Positions 42,228-52,054 are shown, counted from the first letter of the stretch. The stretch is DNA of 64,000 nucleotides from Phycisphaeraceae bacterium (GCA_007693965.1 RECQ01000046.1:62001-126000), one strand, 5' to 3'. A program made the numbers and translations. Notes: a model not told the origin generated them from the sequence alone.

Positions 42228-43397
42228 ATGCTGCCCACCAGCGCCCTCGAATTCGACCTGCCGCAGCGGCTCATCGCCACGCGCCCCGCCGAGCCGCGGG
42301 ACTCGGCCCGGCTGTTCGTGATCTCGCGCTCCGACCCCGAGCGGCGCGAGCACGCGCTGGTGCGCGATCTGCCCGAGATACTCGGACGCGCTTCCGACCA
42401 ATTCACGATGGTGTGCAACGTCAGCGGCGTGCTGCGGGCAAGGCTGCGGGGCGTCCGCTCTGACACCGGCGGCGGCGTGACGGGCCTCTTTCTCGAAGAG
42501 CTCCGCACCGAGCGCGACGGGCGCCTGTGGCGCGTGATGCTCAAGTCCGGCGGCCGCCTGGCGCCTGGTCGCACGATCGAGCTGCATCCGCATGTTTCGC
42601 CGGGGACGTCGAAGCACGAGTCAAAGCACGAGGGGAGCGCGTTGACGCTGGAGCTGCTGTCACGCGAGACGGACGCATGGCTGACCAAGGTGCGCACACC
42701 GCAGTCCGACGCGGCGGTCGACGACGATCTCTCATCGCTGCTGGAGCGCATCGGCGCCACCCCCCTGCCCCCCTACATCCTCAGCGCGCGGCGCCAGGCC
42801 GGTGAGTCTCCTGCGGATGCGCAGGATCGCGCCTGGTACCAGACCGTCTACGCCGACAGCGCCCACGCCGCCTCGGTCGCAGCGCCGACCGCCGGACTGC
42901 ACTTCACGCACGAGCTGCTCGACCGCCTCGCCATGCAGGGCGTGCGCCGGCGCGATGTGGCGCTGCACGTCGGGCGAGGCACATTTAAGCCGGTGGAATC
43001 GGCCCACATCGAGGAGCATCCCATGCACGCCGAGCGGTACGACATTCCGCCCGAGACGATGGGCGCCCTCTCCGAACGCGCTGCGGGCTCGACACGCATC
43101 CTGTGCGTCGGCACCACCAGCGCCCGCGCCCTCGAGAGCGTTCCCACGCGGATTCCCGACGAACCACTCGAGCGCGGCCTCACGGGCGAAGCGAGAATTC
43201 TCATTACACCCGGCCACCAGTGGCGCCATGTCGACGCCCTGCTGACCAACTTCCACCTGCCGCGCTCGACCCTGCTGGCGATGGTCGGCGCCCTGCTTCC
43301 CGAGGGTGTGGAGCGCCTGCTGGAACACTACCGCGAGGCGATCTCGATGGAATATCGCTTCTTCAGCTACGGTGATGCGATGCTGGTGTTGCCGTGA
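42228..43397 (+). CDS. queA: S-adenosylmethionine:tRNA ribosyltransferase-isomerase (QueA), divergent
   Basis: A 389-residue QueA homologue (epoxyqueuosine synthesis on tRNA). Family blocks are clear: FDLPQRLIATRPAEPRDSAR near residue 9, AAPTAGLHFTHELLDRLAMQ near residue 222, LHVGRGTFKPVESAHIEEHP near residue 245, VGTTSARALESV near residue 290 and TNFHLPRSTLLAMVGALLPE near residue 340. However, the normally invariant NDTRV segment after the LVxN strand reads NVSGV near residue 64. The ATG at 42228 was chosen; a TTG at 42210 is possible. It may be a functionally altered QueA, or the change may be compensated. Confidence 0.88.
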   Translation: MLPTSALEFDLPQRLIATRPAEPRDSARLFVISRSDPERREHALVRDLPEILGRASDQFTMVCNVSGVLRARLRGVRSDTGGGVTGLFLEELRTERDGRLWRVMLKSGGRLAPGRTIELHPHVSPGTSKHESKHEGSALTLELLSRETDAWLTKVRTPQSDAAVDDDLSSLLERIGATPLPPYILSARRQAGESPADAQDRAWYQTVYADSAHAASVAAPTAGLHFTHELLDRLAMQGVRRRDVALHVGRGTFKPVESAHIEEHPMHAERYDIPPETMGALSERAAGSTRILCVGTTSARALESVPTRIPDEPLERGLTGEARILITPGHQWRHVDALLTNFHLPRSTLLAMVGALLPEGVERLLEHYREAISMEYRFFSYGDAMLVLP

Positions 43398-43540
43398 TGG
43401 CGTGAATCCAGAATCAACACAAAGACTCGGAGTCACAGAGATGAAATCAGGATGGGGAAGCTCCGGATTCGGCGTCCCAGCGCAGTTGCAGCGCCGTTGA
43501 TGCACCACATTCGCCCTGTGCTATTCCGGTCCGAGTCCGC

Positions 43541-43798
43541 TTACGCCAGGATCACACGCTGGAATTTGATGATCAGGCGCGTCCGGCGGGGGACGAGCAT
43601 GCAGACGGACTCGTCCGCATCGGCCGCCAAGTGGCACTCTTCGACGCCCGCCTGCGATGGCGCCGAGCGGTCGATCGAAGCCTCGTCCTCGATCTCAGAG
43701 GCATGGCCTGTGATGGCCGCCAGCGAAAGAATCGCCGCACACGCCATCGAGTTTCGGAACAGAATCCTGGTGTTCAGTCGAGTCTTCAGATGTTTCAT
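43541..43798 (-). CDS. Small secreted protein of unknown function
   Basis: An 85-residue protein: a basic N-terminus, a hydrophobic segment (MACAAILSLAAITGHASEIE) and an acidic mature part with two Cys (EECHL and SVCML) that could form a disulfide, ending in a basic hydrophobic strand (RLIIKFQRVILA). A GGGAG sequence precedes the ATG. It is a small gene in a gap otherwise lacking coding sequence, so it is only a likely gene. Confidence 0.5.
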   Translation of the reverse strand: MKHLKTRLNTRILFRNSMACAAILSLAAITGHASEIEDEASIDRSAPSQAGVEECHLAADADESVCMLVPRRTRLIIKFQRVILA

Positions 43799-44088
43799 AC
43801 CGAGCGTCTCCCAGCCCCTTGCGGCTACTTAAACCTACCACCGATCCGGCGAGGTCAAAGCGAAAATCTCCGCTGCCGCTCGCTTCGCGTCTGTCGCGTC
43901 GAGGGCGCCGTTCTTTCCGGACGCAGCCGGCGCTTCCGGGGCTTCCGGGGCTTCCGGGGGAGAGCAGCGTCCGGAAACAGGCGTCGCCGGCACAAGGTCC
44001 GACGTTGTTACACTCGCCGCACGAATCGTGGACCGGTGTCCCCCTAGTCGGTGAGCCGATACGGACGCCGAGGGATAGGAACAGCGTG

Positions 44089-45066
44089 ATGCGGCAACAG
44101 GCCGTTGAGCAAGGATCGACACCGGGCGGGACCGGCGCCGGGAACTCGACGGCGTTGCGCAGAGCAATCGCCGCGGTCATCGGGCGCGGCCTTCGATTCC
44201 TCCCGATCAAGAGCGGCGTCGGTAAGCTCGCCGGCCGAATCCCCCGGCTGCACGCACAGGCGCCGACAGAGCGCTTTGTCATAACCCGCCTGCGGACCGG
44301 TGAGCGGATCGTGGTTAACCCGCATGACCTGATCGGTGGCCATGTGTACTGGACGGGTGATTACGACCGCAAGATCTCCTGGCTGTGCAGAAGAACGCTC
44401 CGCAGCGGCGACACGGCGCTGGACATCGGCGCCAATAACGGTGTCGTGGCGCTCGCCATGGCGAGCGCCGTCGGCCCCGATGGGAGCGTCCACGCCGTCG
44501 AGCCGCAGCCGGAGCTGACGGCGGCGCTGCGAGATTCGGCCGCGTTGAACGGCTTCACACATCTTCATGTGCACGAGATCGCGCTTTCGGACACAGATGG
44601 GACTGCGGTCATCCACATCCCGAGAAGCAACAGCGGCGAGGCGTCGCTGGGCGAATCCCGCGGCGAGCGGCGCGGCGTCGAGGTCGCGCTCCGCCACGCC
44701 GGCGCCTTCCTCGAATCGCTCGGCCCGGCCCGCCTGCGGCTGATGAAGATCGATGTCGAGAACCACGAGGCCCAGGTGCTCGGCGCCGCGCTGGAGACAC
44801 TGCAACGCAACCCGCCCGATGTGATCATCTTCGAGTCGCACAATCACGGCGCGCCCTTCTGGGAGCGCGAGGCGGTCCGCATTCTGCACGGACTCGGCTA
44901 TCGACTGCATCAGGTTCCCAAGGCGCTGCTGCGGATGCGCCTGGACTTCTTCCCGCAGGACAGCGAGCCGCCGCACAAAGGATGGGACTTCGTGGCCATC
45001 GCGCCCGGAGAACAGCGTGAAGCGCTGGAGCGCCGTCTCCGCGTGCGCAGCGCGCCGCGACGCTGA
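44089..45066 (+). CDS. FkbM-family methyltransferase
   Basis: A 325-residue SAM-dependent methyltransferase of the FkbM type. The SAM-binding motif ALDIGANNGVVALAMASAVG is near residues 107-126, VHAVEPQPELTAALRDSAAL follows near residue 134, and RLMKIDVENHEAQVLGAALE near residue 220 carries the FkbM D.EG/H-E signature in a variant form. Such enzymes O-methylate sugars or other surface molecules. The ATG at 44089 follows GGATAGGAA; a GTG one codon earlier is possible. The open frame extends back to 43819, but that part looks like leader. It converges on the next gene with a 4-base gap. Confidence 0.85.
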   Translation: MRQQAVEQGSTPGGTGAGNSTALRRAIAAVIGRGLRFLPIKSGVGKLAGRIPRLHAQAPTERFVITRLRTGERIVVNPHDLIGGHVYWTGDYDRKISWLCRRTLRSGDTALDIGANNGVVALAMASAVGPDGSVHAVEPQPELTAALRDSAALNGFTHLHVHEIALSDTDGTAVIHIPRSNSGEASLGESRGERRGVEVALRHAGAFLESLGPARLRLMKIDVENHEAQVLGAALETLQRNPPDVIIFESHNHGAPFWEREAVRILHGLGYRLHQVPKALLRMRLDFFPQDSEPPHKGWDFVAIAPGEQREALERRLRVRSAPRR

Positions 45067-45070
45067 CGCG

Positions 45071-45775
45071 TCACTCTCCGCCGGGAAGGGGGCGCAGCTC
45101 TTCCAGCAGCGTCAGCCACACTTCCTGCGGCGTCTGCCCGATCAGCGCCGGCGCCGCGGCGATGCAGAGAAGCGAGACCACCAGGAGCCAGAAGCCGATG
45201 TGATCCCCCACCGCCCAGCGCTGCGTCCAGCCGCCCCACATCGAGAATGTTTCGGCGGCGTCCGGCGAATCTTCGGTGTCCGAGCCGTTCTTGCGTTTGC
45301 CGCCTGCAGCGCGGGCGACGTGGGCCATGTCGTCGACGGAGATGAGCACGCCGCGGATCGCCCGCTCCCAGCCGGCGAAGCGGGCCGCGCTCATCGTGCC
45401 CGTGCGGGCGGCGGCGCCGAGGCCCGCGGCGCCGAGAACCACATCCATGTACACGGCCAGAGCCAGCGCGAACATCACCAGAGCGATATCAAGCTTCACC
45501 TCCCACAGCACGCGCACCACAACGCCGGGCGTCCACCGATCGGTGTGCCGCTGGCGGATCCATTCGAACAGAATGTGAATCCCGACGACCACCAACAGCC
45601 AGAAGAGGCTGATGACAATGCTCAGCACAACCGCGAGCGTGACATAGGCGCCGATGAAGAGCCAGCTGTCGTCGTGGTTGATGATCCACTCGCGCAGGCG
45701 CGATCTGGGGGCGCCCTCCGGAGACGACGACGCTTCTTCGAGGACGATGTCGACTTGGCCGTCCGACTGCGGCAT
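45071..45775 (-). CDS. Four-helix membrane protein of unknown function
   Basis: A 234-residue protein with helices near residues 40-66 (WLFIGAYVTLAVVLSIVISL then FWLLVVVGIHILFEWI), 90-115 (LDIALVMFALALAVYMDVVL) and 205-225 (HIGFWLLVVSLLCIAAAPAL). The loop before the last helix is polar and acidic. Its N-terminal EEASSSPEGAPRSRLREWII looks cytoplasmic. No family was recognised. The frame extends upstream to 45952 but overlaps the next gene; the ATG at 45775 was chosen. Confidence 0.7.
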   Translation of the reverse strand: MPQSDGQVDIVLEEASSSPEGAPRSRLREWIINHDDSWLFIGAYVTLAVVLSIVISLFWLLVVVGIHILFEWIRQRHTDRWTPGVVVRVLWEVKLDIALVMFALALAVYMDVVLGAAGLGAAARTGTMSAARFAGWERAIRGVLISVDDMAHVARAAGGKRKNGSDTEDSPDAAETFSMWGGWTQRWAVGDHIGFWLLVVSLLCIAAAPALIGQTPQEVWLTLLEELRPLPGGE

Positions 45776-45824
45776 GAGCCGAGCAGACCGATCACCGGGC
45801 TGGTTGTCAAGACTGTCGCGCCGA

Positions 45825-47234
45825 TCAGGCCCGGCGCAGCTCGATCTCCACGAGCTCCGGCGCCACGCCCAGACGCACCGGCAGGATGGACATCCCCACG
45901 CCGCGCGACACCACCACCGGGAAGAGTGGCCCCTGCACCAGCCCGCCGACATACTTCTGCCCGTACGAGCTGGAGACGATGGGGGCGCCGATGAAAGGCA
46001 GACGCACCTGGCCTCCGTGGGTGTGTCCGCTGAGCATCAGGTCGATGCGTTGCGTCAACTGCGGCAGTTCGGCCGTGTCAGGGTGGTGGGCCAGGACGAG
46101 CCGGGGCGTCGATGCGTCAACGCTCGCCAGGGCCGCGGCCGGATCCTGAATGTCTTCATAGAGGTCGCCGAGTCCGGCGATGCAAAGCGACTCCGCCCCT
46201 GGAGCACCCGATTCCGACAGCGTGACGCGCCCCGCCGCGCCGTCAAGGAAGATTCGATCATTGTCCACCATGTGCGCGCCGACGCTCCGCAGCGCATCGC
46301 GCACCCGACGACCACCTGCGTACCAGTCGTGGTTGCCGAGCACGCCCACCACGCCGAAACGGGCGGCGCTGTCGTTCACCAGCCGGCTCACCAGCTCCGC
46401 AGCGTGCGGAATCTGGTCCGGGCCGTGGCTTACATAGTCGCCGGTGAGGAGATACACATCGGGCTTGATCGCGATGGCCCGCTCGATCGCCTCGTCCAGA
46501 AAGGCACGCGCGACACGCGGACCGCAATGCAGGTCGGAGACGTGCGCGATGCGCATGCCCTCGAAGCTGGCGGGAAGACCGCGGATGGCCACGCGGTAGC
46601 GGCGCACCGCCAGCCCCCACGGATCGATCAGCGTCGAGCGGGCCGCGACGCCGAAGGCGCCCGCGCCGGCGAGCGTGAGCGGGGCGTCGAACAGAAAACG
46701 GCGCCGGGCGATGGAGAAACTGTGGGGCGCTGCGCCGTCAACACCGGCGCGCCTCGCATTGAAGAAACTGTGGACAACCCGGCGCAAGCGAAGCGTGATC
46801 CAGAAGAGCGTGATCCACATCGCGACGGCGACACCATTGGCCATCAGCGCCGGCGACGTCAGATGGATCGATTCCCGTCCCAGCGTCTTGGCCACAAGGA
46901 TCCAGCCCGGCAGGGCCATCATGTGCAGCATGTTGTCGATCGCGTGTGAAAACACGCCCTCGATCGGCGCCGGCAGATCCGGGAGAAATCGCATATCGGT
47001 GGTCCACTTGGAGGCGTGGCGCCAGGTTCCGATCACCGTCAGCAGAGCCCACAGCCCCGCCATCACGGACAATCCCCGCCATCTTCGCTTCCAATACTGC
47101 ACCACGCCGCCCGCTCCTCCCTCGCGCCTGTTCAGCAAGTCCGATCCAGACTCCCTCGGTACGAGATCGACGCCTCCGGGTTCACGCGTGACCGGATCGG
47201 GACATGTCGTCGCATCGACAGGCCCACGACCCAT
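45825..47234 (-). CDS. Membrane-anchored metallophosphoesterase
   Basis: A 469-residue protein: an N-terminal membrane region (helices near residues 55-70, 95-120 and 135-150) followed from about residue 205 by a calcineurin-like phosphoesterase domain with all metal-binding blocks: RIAHVSDLHCG, VYLLTGDYVSHG, VGVLGNHDWYAG, LVLAHHPDTAE and LMLSGHTHGGQ. This matches YkuE/YaeI-type proteins that act on lipid or nucleotide phosphoesters at the membrane. The ATG at 47234 is preceded by GAGGGGG and is a strong start; the frame continues to 47756 under another gene and was not used. Confidence 0.87.
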   Translation of the reverse strand: MGRGPVDATTCPDPVTREPGGVDLVPRESGSDLLNRREGGAGGVVQYWKRRWRGLSVMAGLWALLTVIGTWRHASKWTTDMRFLPDLPAPIEGVFSHAIDNMLHMMALPGWILVAKTLGRESIHLTSPALMANGVAVAMWITLFWITLRLRRVVHSFFNARRAGVDGAAPHSFSIARRRFLFDAPLTLAGAGAFGVAARSTLIDPWGLAVRRYRVAIRGLPASFEGMRIAHVSDLHCGPRVARAFLDEAIERAIAIKPDVYLLTGDYVSHGPDQIPHAAELVSRLVNDSAARFGVVGVLGNHDWYAGGRRVRDALRSVGAHMVDNDRIFLDGAAGRVTLSESGAPGAESLCIAGLGDLYEDIQDPAAALASVDASTPRLVLAHHPDTAELPQLTQRIDLMLSGHTHGGQVRLPFIGAPIVSSSYGQKYVGGLVQGPLFPVVVSRGVGMSILPVRLGVAPELVEIELRRA

Positions 47235-47309
47235 ATTCCCCCTCACGAGAGCCGCTGAGGCGAACCGCGGCATATCGGTAGAATCACAGCCACAGACGGG
47301 AGGGTCGGC

Positions 47310-48797
47310 GTGGACGACAGACAACGGCTGGAACAGTGCATCCGCACGCGGCACACGTGCATCTTCATCTCCACGCACGAGGAGGAGGAGGCGGTGCGCC
47401 TGGTGTGCGAGACGGCGATCTCGCTGGGGCGCGAACTGCACATGTGGTCGGTGGACGAGGGCGTGCGCAGCGGCGTGGTCCAGGGCGCGGGGGCCGTGCC
47501 CGATTCGGAGCACCCCGCCGCGGCGTTGACGCGGCTGGCGGATGACGACCCCGCGGGCGTCGTGGTGATGCTCGACCTGCTGGACCATCTGGACGATCCG
47601 CGCACACTGCGGGCCCTGCGCCGCCTGCTGGCCCGTCGCCGGGTGGGCGGCGGAGCTGTGGTGCTGATCGATCATCGCGGCGATCTGGCGCCGGTTCTCG
47701 GCGCCGGCGCCACGCGCTTCGAGCTGTCGCTGCCAGAATCTGAGGAGCTCGAGCAAATCCTGCGATCGACCTTACGACGCGTCCACCGGGAAACGCCCAT
47801 CGAAGTGGACATCAACCGCGGCTCGCTCGACACCATCATCCGCAACCTGCGCGGGCTCACACGCCGCCAGGCCGAGCAGATCGTCTACGAGATGGTCGCC
47901 GAGGATCGCAGCTTCAACTGCGACGATGTGAACCACGTCATGGCCCGCAAGCGCCAGCTCCTGCACCAGGGCGGCCTGCTCAACTACGTCGAAGCGCCGA
48001 CCAGCCTCGACGACATCGGCGGCCTGCGCCGGCTCAAGGCGTGGCTCAAGCAGCGCCGCGGCGCTGTGAGCGACGAGGCGGAGAAGTTCGGCATCACGGC
48101 GCCGCGGGGCGTGCTGCTGCTGGGCGTGCAGGGCGCGGGCAAGAGCATGTGCGCCAAAGCAATCGCCACCGCGTGGGGCAGGCCCCTGCTCCAGATGGAT
48201 CCCGGCGCCCTCTACGACCGCTACATCGGCGAATCCGAACGCCGCCTGCGCGACGCCCTGCAACAGGCCGAAGCGATGGCGCCCATCATCCTGTGGATCG
48301 ACGAGATCGAGAAGGGCTTCGCATCGGCGGGCAGTCAGAGCAACGACGGCGGCCTGAGCAAGCGCATGTTCGGCTACCTGCTCACGTGGATGCAGGACCA
48401 CGAGCACCCCGTCTTCCTGGTGGCGACGGCCAACGACATCAACGCCCTGCCCCCCGAGCTGCTGCGCAAGGGACGCTTCGACGAGATCTTCTTCGTCGAC
48501 CTGCCCGAGGCAGACGTGCGCGAGGACATCTTCGCAATCCACATCCGCCGACGCGGGCGCGACCCGGAGCAGTTCGATCTGAAAGCCCTGGCGAAGGCGT
48601 CAGACGGCTACAGCGGCGCCGAGATCGAACAGGCCGTCGTGGCGGCCCTGCACGACGCTTTCTCGGCGAAGAAGGAGCTGAGTACGGAGCGGATCGTCGA
48701 GGCCCTGGAGATGTCGCCCCCGCTGAGCGTGACGATGCGCGAGCGGGTGGATTCGCTGCGCCGGTGGGCGAAGGACCGGTGCATGCCTGCGGATTGA
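47310..48797 (+). CDS. Ycf46-type AAA+ ATPase
   Basis: A 495-residue AAA protein. The N-terminal 200 residues form the Ycf46-like sensor domain ([29 protein letters not shown]). The ATPase has Walker [10 protein letters not shown] near residue 275, Walker [17 protein letters not shown] near residue 328, sensor-1 [10 protein letters not shown] near residue 374 and the arginine region [20 protein letters not shown]. Ycf46-like proteins are found in cyanobacteria and many bacteria and affect photosynthesis/CO2 or stress responses; the role here is unknown. The GTG at 47310 follows GGGAGGG. The TGA stop begins the tandem array downstream. Confidence 0.9.
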   Translation: MDDRQRLEQCIRTRHTCIFISTHEEEEAVRLVCETAISLGRELHMWSVDEGVRSGVVQGAGAVPDSEHPAAALTRLADDDPAGVVVMLDLLDHLDDPRTLRALRRLLARRRVGGGAVVLIDHRGDLAPVLGAGATRFELSLPESEELEQILRSTLRRVHRETPIEVDINRGSLDTIIRNLRGLTRRQAEQIVYEMVAEDRSFNCDDVNHVMARKRQLLHQGGLLNYVEAPTSLDDIGGLRRLKAWLKQRRGAVSDEAEKFGITAPRGVLLLGVQGAGKSMCAKAIATAWGRPLLQMDPGALYDRYIGESERRLRDALQQAEAMAPIILWIDEIEKGFASAGSQSNDGGLSKRMFGYLLTWMQDHEHPVFLVATANDINALPPELLRKGRFDEIFFVDLPEADVREDIFAIHIRRRGRDPEQFDLKALAKASDGYSGAEIEQAVVAALHDAFSAKKELSTERIVEALEMSPPLSVTMRERVDSLRRWAKDRCMPAD

Positions 48798-48810
48798 GTG
48801 GGTGCGTGGG

Positions 48811-48866
48811 TGAGCGGTGAGCGGTGAGCGGTGAGCGGTGAGCGGTGAGCGGTGAGCGGTGAGCGG
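48811..48866. repeat. Heptanucleotide array TGAGCGG x8
   Basis: Eight perfect copies of TGAGCGG. The array starts 13 bases after the stop codon of the AAA+ gene at 48797; the bases between (GTGGGTGCGTGGG) are near-matches to the unit, so the whole run begins at the TGA. Confidence 0.95.
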
Positions 48867-48988
48867 GTGATTCGTACAAAACCAGCGAGCCGGGGCGTCC
48901 CGCCCCGAGTCAGATAACACCACGCATCAACAATTCCAAGCGTTCAATCACGCACTGAAACCACACTCAAACGCGCTGCGTATGCACG

Positions 48989-49020
48989 AGACGCCGAGGC
49001 TGAGTCATCGAAGCATCGGG
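48989..49020 (-). repeat. REP-like palindromic element, family 1, copy d
   Basis: Read on the minus strand: CCCGATGCTTCGATGACT then CAGCCTCGGCGTCT. It has one mismatch in the left half relative to copy e, from which it is inverted; the two lie 136 bases apart in the same convergent gap. Confidence 0.75.
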
Positions 49021-49156
49021 TCAGAAGTTCGGCATCGCTCGGTTGAGAACTGCCTTTCTGTGTTCAATAACTCGGCGCCTATGAAAGCACTCGGGGCGGG
49101 ACGCCCCGGCTCGCTTTGTTGTTGTTGGAGATGAATGGCGAATGCAGCGCCAACTT

Positions 49157-49187
49157 CCGAGGCTTCGAAGACTCAGCCTCGGCGTCT
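49157..49187 (+). repeat. REP-like palindromic element, family 1, copy e
   Basis: CCGAGGCTTCGAAGACT then CAGCCTCGGCGTCT, hairpin CCGAGGCT/AGCCTCGG. It lies between the convergent AAA+ and hisS genes. Confidence 0.85.
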
Positions 49188-49230
49188 TCAATCCACCTCC
49201 CCAACACCCTCACCAGTTCGCGCACAAAAT

Positions 49231-49276
49231 CACCCACTCACCCACTCACCCACTCACCCACTCACCCAATCACCCC
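49231..49276. repeat. Octanucleotide array at the hisS stop codon
   Basis: CACCCACT repeats (about four full units, then CACCCAAT and CACCCCT) run into the hisS stop. On the minus strand hisS ends GGG TGA TTGGGTGAGTGGGTGAG, so the stop codon is part of the repeat. Confidence 0.9.
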
Positions 49277-50589
49277 TGCATCTCCACAACAAGCCCATCC
49301 AACGGCACATCCTTTTTCTCTTCGCCTGTTTCAAGGTTTTTCAACGTGCAAGTCGCTGCGTTTTCAATGATCACGGCGTACCGCGCGTGGCACGACGACG
49401 CTTCCTTGAGCAGCTTGCCGACGTTGCGCGTCGTGCGGTGTGTGTGACGGGCGTGCAATCCGGCTCGGCGCAGTTCGGCGACCGTCGGCTTCAGCGCCGC
49501 CTCGCTCTCCTCCTGCCCGTTCGAGATCAGGAAGATATCGGGGCGTGCGTCGATTTTGTCGAGCAGCTCGGCGCCCTCAGGCATGAGGCCGCGGTCCTGA
49601 AGGACGAGTGATAGCACGACATCGCCCATCGCGAAGCCGACCGCGGGAGTGGGCGGGCCGCCGAAGAGCTCGACGAGGTTGTCGTAGCGCCCGCCGCCGG
49701 CGATGGCGCGCTCCTTGCCGCCGGTTTCGTGGACCTCGAAGACCATGCCGGTGTAGTAGGCGAGGCCGCGGACGATGGAGAGATCGATCGTCGTCCATGC
49801 ACTGACGCCGGTGCGTTCGAGTTGCGATGCGAGGCTGGACAGGTCGTCATCGGTCGTCGCAGTCGCATTGTCAAGAGCCGCATCAAGCTCCTTCATTCGC
49901 TTTTCGTCAAAGCCAAGTCGCTGCGCCTGGTTCACATACTCAGCCTGTTCGAGCTTCGGCTTTCGATCGAGGAGCGCAAACCACTCGCCGTAATTCGACT
50001 CCGCGATCTCGAAGCGGCGGAAGATCGACTCGACAGCGGCGCGATGCCCGATGCGCAGCCTGATCTGATCGCTCGACAGCCCGAAGCCCTCGAGCGCGCC
50101 GACACAGCACGCGATCAACTCCGCATCCGCCTCCGCCGACTCATCCCCCAGAATGTCCACGTTCCACTGCGAAAACTCTCTCAGTCTCCCCCGCTGAGGC
50201 CGCTCCGCACGAAAGAAATTCCCCACAGAGAACCACTTGATGGGCTTGGGCAGGCTGTTCGCCTTCGCCGCGACCATGCGCGCCAGTGTGGGTGTGAACT
50301 CGGGGCGGAGGGCGAAGTCGGTCTCGCCTCCGGCTCTCCTGAAGCTGAAGAGCTCGTTCACGATCCCCTCGCCGCTCTTGACGGTGTAGAGGTCGAGGTG
50401 TTCGAAGGTGGGGCCGTCGATCTCGTCGAAGCCGTGGCGGAGGGCGGTCTTGCGCCAGGCGTCGAAGATGTATTGCCGGCGGGCCATGTCCTCGGGGTAG
50501 AAGTCGCGGGCGCCGCGGGGCGCCTGGAAGGGCTTGCCGTGGCGGCCGGAGGGCGTGGGTTCGGGAAATTTCTGGTCTTCGGGCGGCAT
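49270..50589 (-). CDS. hisS: Histidyl-tRNA synthetase
   Basis: A 439-residue class II synthetase charging tRNA-His. Motif 1 lies in the N-terminal QAPRGARDFYPEDMARRQYI region. Motif 2 is NFFRAERPQRGRLREFSQWN near residue 125. The histidine-specific RGLAYYTGMVFEV lies near residue 280, and motif 3 is AIAGGGRYDNLVELFGG near residue 300. The C-terminal anticodon-binding domain ends ENAATCTLKNLETGEEKKDV. The ATG at 50589 (MPPEDQKFP) is the likely start; the longer frame overlaps the divergent gene. Confidence 0.96.
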   Translation of the reverse strand: MPPEDQKFPEPTPSGRHGKPFQAPRGARDFYPEDMARRQYIFDAWRKTALRHGFDEIDGPTFEHLDLYTVKSGEGIVNELFSFRRAGGETDFALRPEFTPTLARMVAAKANSLPKPIKWFSVGNFFRAERPQRGRLREFSQWNVDILGDESAEADAELIACCVGALEGFGLSSDQIRLRIGHRAAVESIFRRFEIAESNYGEWFALLDRKPKLEQAEYVNQAQRLGFDEKRMKELDAALDNATATTDDDLSSLASQLERTGVSAWTTIDLSIVRGLAYYTGMVFEVHETGGKERAIAGGGRYDNLVELFGGPPTPAVGFAMGDVVLSLVLQDRGLMPEGAELLDKIDARPDIFLISNGQEESEAALKPTVAELRRAGLHARHTHRTTRNVGKLLKEASSCHARYAVIIENAATCTLKNLETGEEKKDVPLDGLVVEMQG

Positions 50590-50632
50590 GGGACGTAGGG
50601 TATCCTCTGAATGTGAGGAGAGGAGCCGACGA

Positions 50633-51964
50633 ATGCGCGAGTCGGGGATTCTGAAGCTGGCGGGACTGGTCGGGCTGGGCGTCTTCCTGTGGGCGCTGGT
50701 GACGCAGGCGCCAGAGCCGCTGACGGCGTCCCGGTCGATAACGCACTTCAGGCCCATCGATGTCGGGGAATTGGCCAGCTCGCTCGACTCTCACACCCGG
50801 CGCATCGAAGCTGACATCTTCGATGTCGCGACCTGGCGCGACATGGCGCAGATGTTCCAGATGTGCCCCGACCCCGACGAGGCCATCCGGGCGTGGGCCC
50901 TCATCGCGCCGGCGTCGCTGATCGACGAGCGCGCCGGCGCTGCGCTGGCCCGGTTCTTCACCAGCTCCATGCCCATCACCGGCCGGGCACTGGGGAAGCC
51001 CTACCACAGCATTGCCCTCGATGCGGCGGATGAGCTTCGCAGCTTCATCGCCGAATCCGGCGACAAAGTCACCATTCTCCATTGGCGCGCCTTCGCCTGG
51101 ATGCTGGTCCTGACCGACCAGACCGATGAGGCGCCCCATGCCCTCGAGATGATGCGCACGCTGGCGATGGACGCCTCCTCGGACGTGCCGTTCCGGATGC
51201 GAACCGATGTGCTCCGCTCCATGAGCCTCGCGTGGAAGTTGCTCGGTGATGAGGAAAAGTCGATCGCGGGCTGGCGCCTGCTGGCCGGCATGATGCACAG
51301 CGCCAATTGGGAAGCGCCGGATCTGAACATCACCTGGCGCGCGCTCGGGGGCCAGTTTAAGGACTTGAACCGTCCCGATCTCCAGCTTGCGACCTACCCC
51401 CACGCCATCGAGTTCGCGCTCGACTGGCGCGAACAGTCCCGTGGCGACCCGGAGTGGTGGAGGATCAGGGAACAAATCCTGAACCTCGCTGACCGTGTCG
51501 ATCCGGACTCACTGGCGACGGATGCAACCGATCCCCTCGGGCGCCCACAACTCCTGGCGGCGTGCGACCGTATCGAGTCGCAGTTGCCTGACCTCGGTCC
51601 TCGCGACGCCGGGCTCGCGACGCTGATCGGTCTGGTGCGGCGGGCGCTGGGTGATGCCGAAGGCGCCCGCCGAGCCCTGAACATCGGCGCCGAAATGCAC
51701 GAACGCCGCATCGAGCACCGCCCGGACAGCGCTCAACTTCATTACCAGCTCGCCTGCGCACGGTCCCTCGCCGGTCGCGTCGAAGAGGCGATCGACGCAT
51801 TCGAACGGGCCATCGAACTCGGATGGAGCGACGCCACACGATCCCGCAACGACCCTGCGCTCGTCGCGCTGCGCGATGAACTGCGGTTCGTCCGACTGCA
51901 CGAGCGGATTGAGACGTCCCGACCCGGCTCGCAAGTGCTGGAGCATCCGGTCCGGCTCCGCTGA
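50633..51964 (+). CDS. Membrane-anchored TPR-like protein
   Basis: A 443-residue protein with one N-terminal helix (ILKLAGLVGLGVFLWALVTQ) and a helical domain. A C-terminal TPR-like unit (LHYQLACARSLAGRVEEAID then AFERAIELGWSD) is clear; earlier parts are helical (DEAIRAWALIAPASLIDERA) without a strong motif. GAGGAGAGGAG precedes the ATG at 50633. It diverges from hisS with 43 bases between the starts, and the region contains TATCCT (-10-like) upstream. No function assigned. Confidence 0.75.
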   Translation: MRESGILKLAGLVGLGVFLWALVTQAPEPLTASRSITHFRPIDVGELASSLDSHTRRIEADIFDVATWRDMAQMFQMCPDPDEAIRAWALIAPASLIDERAGAALARFFTSSMPITGRALGKPYHSIALDAADELRSFIAESGDKVTILHWRAFAWMLVLTDQTDEAPHALEMMRTLAMDASSDVPFRMRTDVLRSMSLAWKLLGDEEKSIAGWRLLAGMMHSANWEAPDLNITWRALGGQFKDLNRPDLQLATYPHAIEFALDWREQSRGDPEWWRIREQILNLADRVDPDSLATDATDPLGRPQLLAACDRIESQLPDLGPRDAGLATLIGLVRRALGDAEGARRALNIGAEMHERRIEHRPDSAQLHYQLACARSLAGRVEEAIDAFERAIELGWSDATRSRNDPALVALRDELRFVRLHERIETSRPGSQVLEHPVRLR

Positions 51965-52054
51965 GGGGCGTGTGAGCGCCCGGCAGAATCCCGGGGGCGT
52001 GGGCGCGGCGGGACGCCGCTGCTACCATCCTGCCCCCAGGAGGCCCCGCCCGCA

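Noticed and set aside
41825-42760. Minus-strand frame overlapping the 5' half of queA
   Set aside because: The queA frame has conserved family blocks; this frame is its shadow and differs from the smaller gene accepted at 41674.
49135-49611. Plus-strand frame running from the REP/tandem region into hisS
   Set aside because: It is built from repeat DNA and antisense hisS and has no conserved content.
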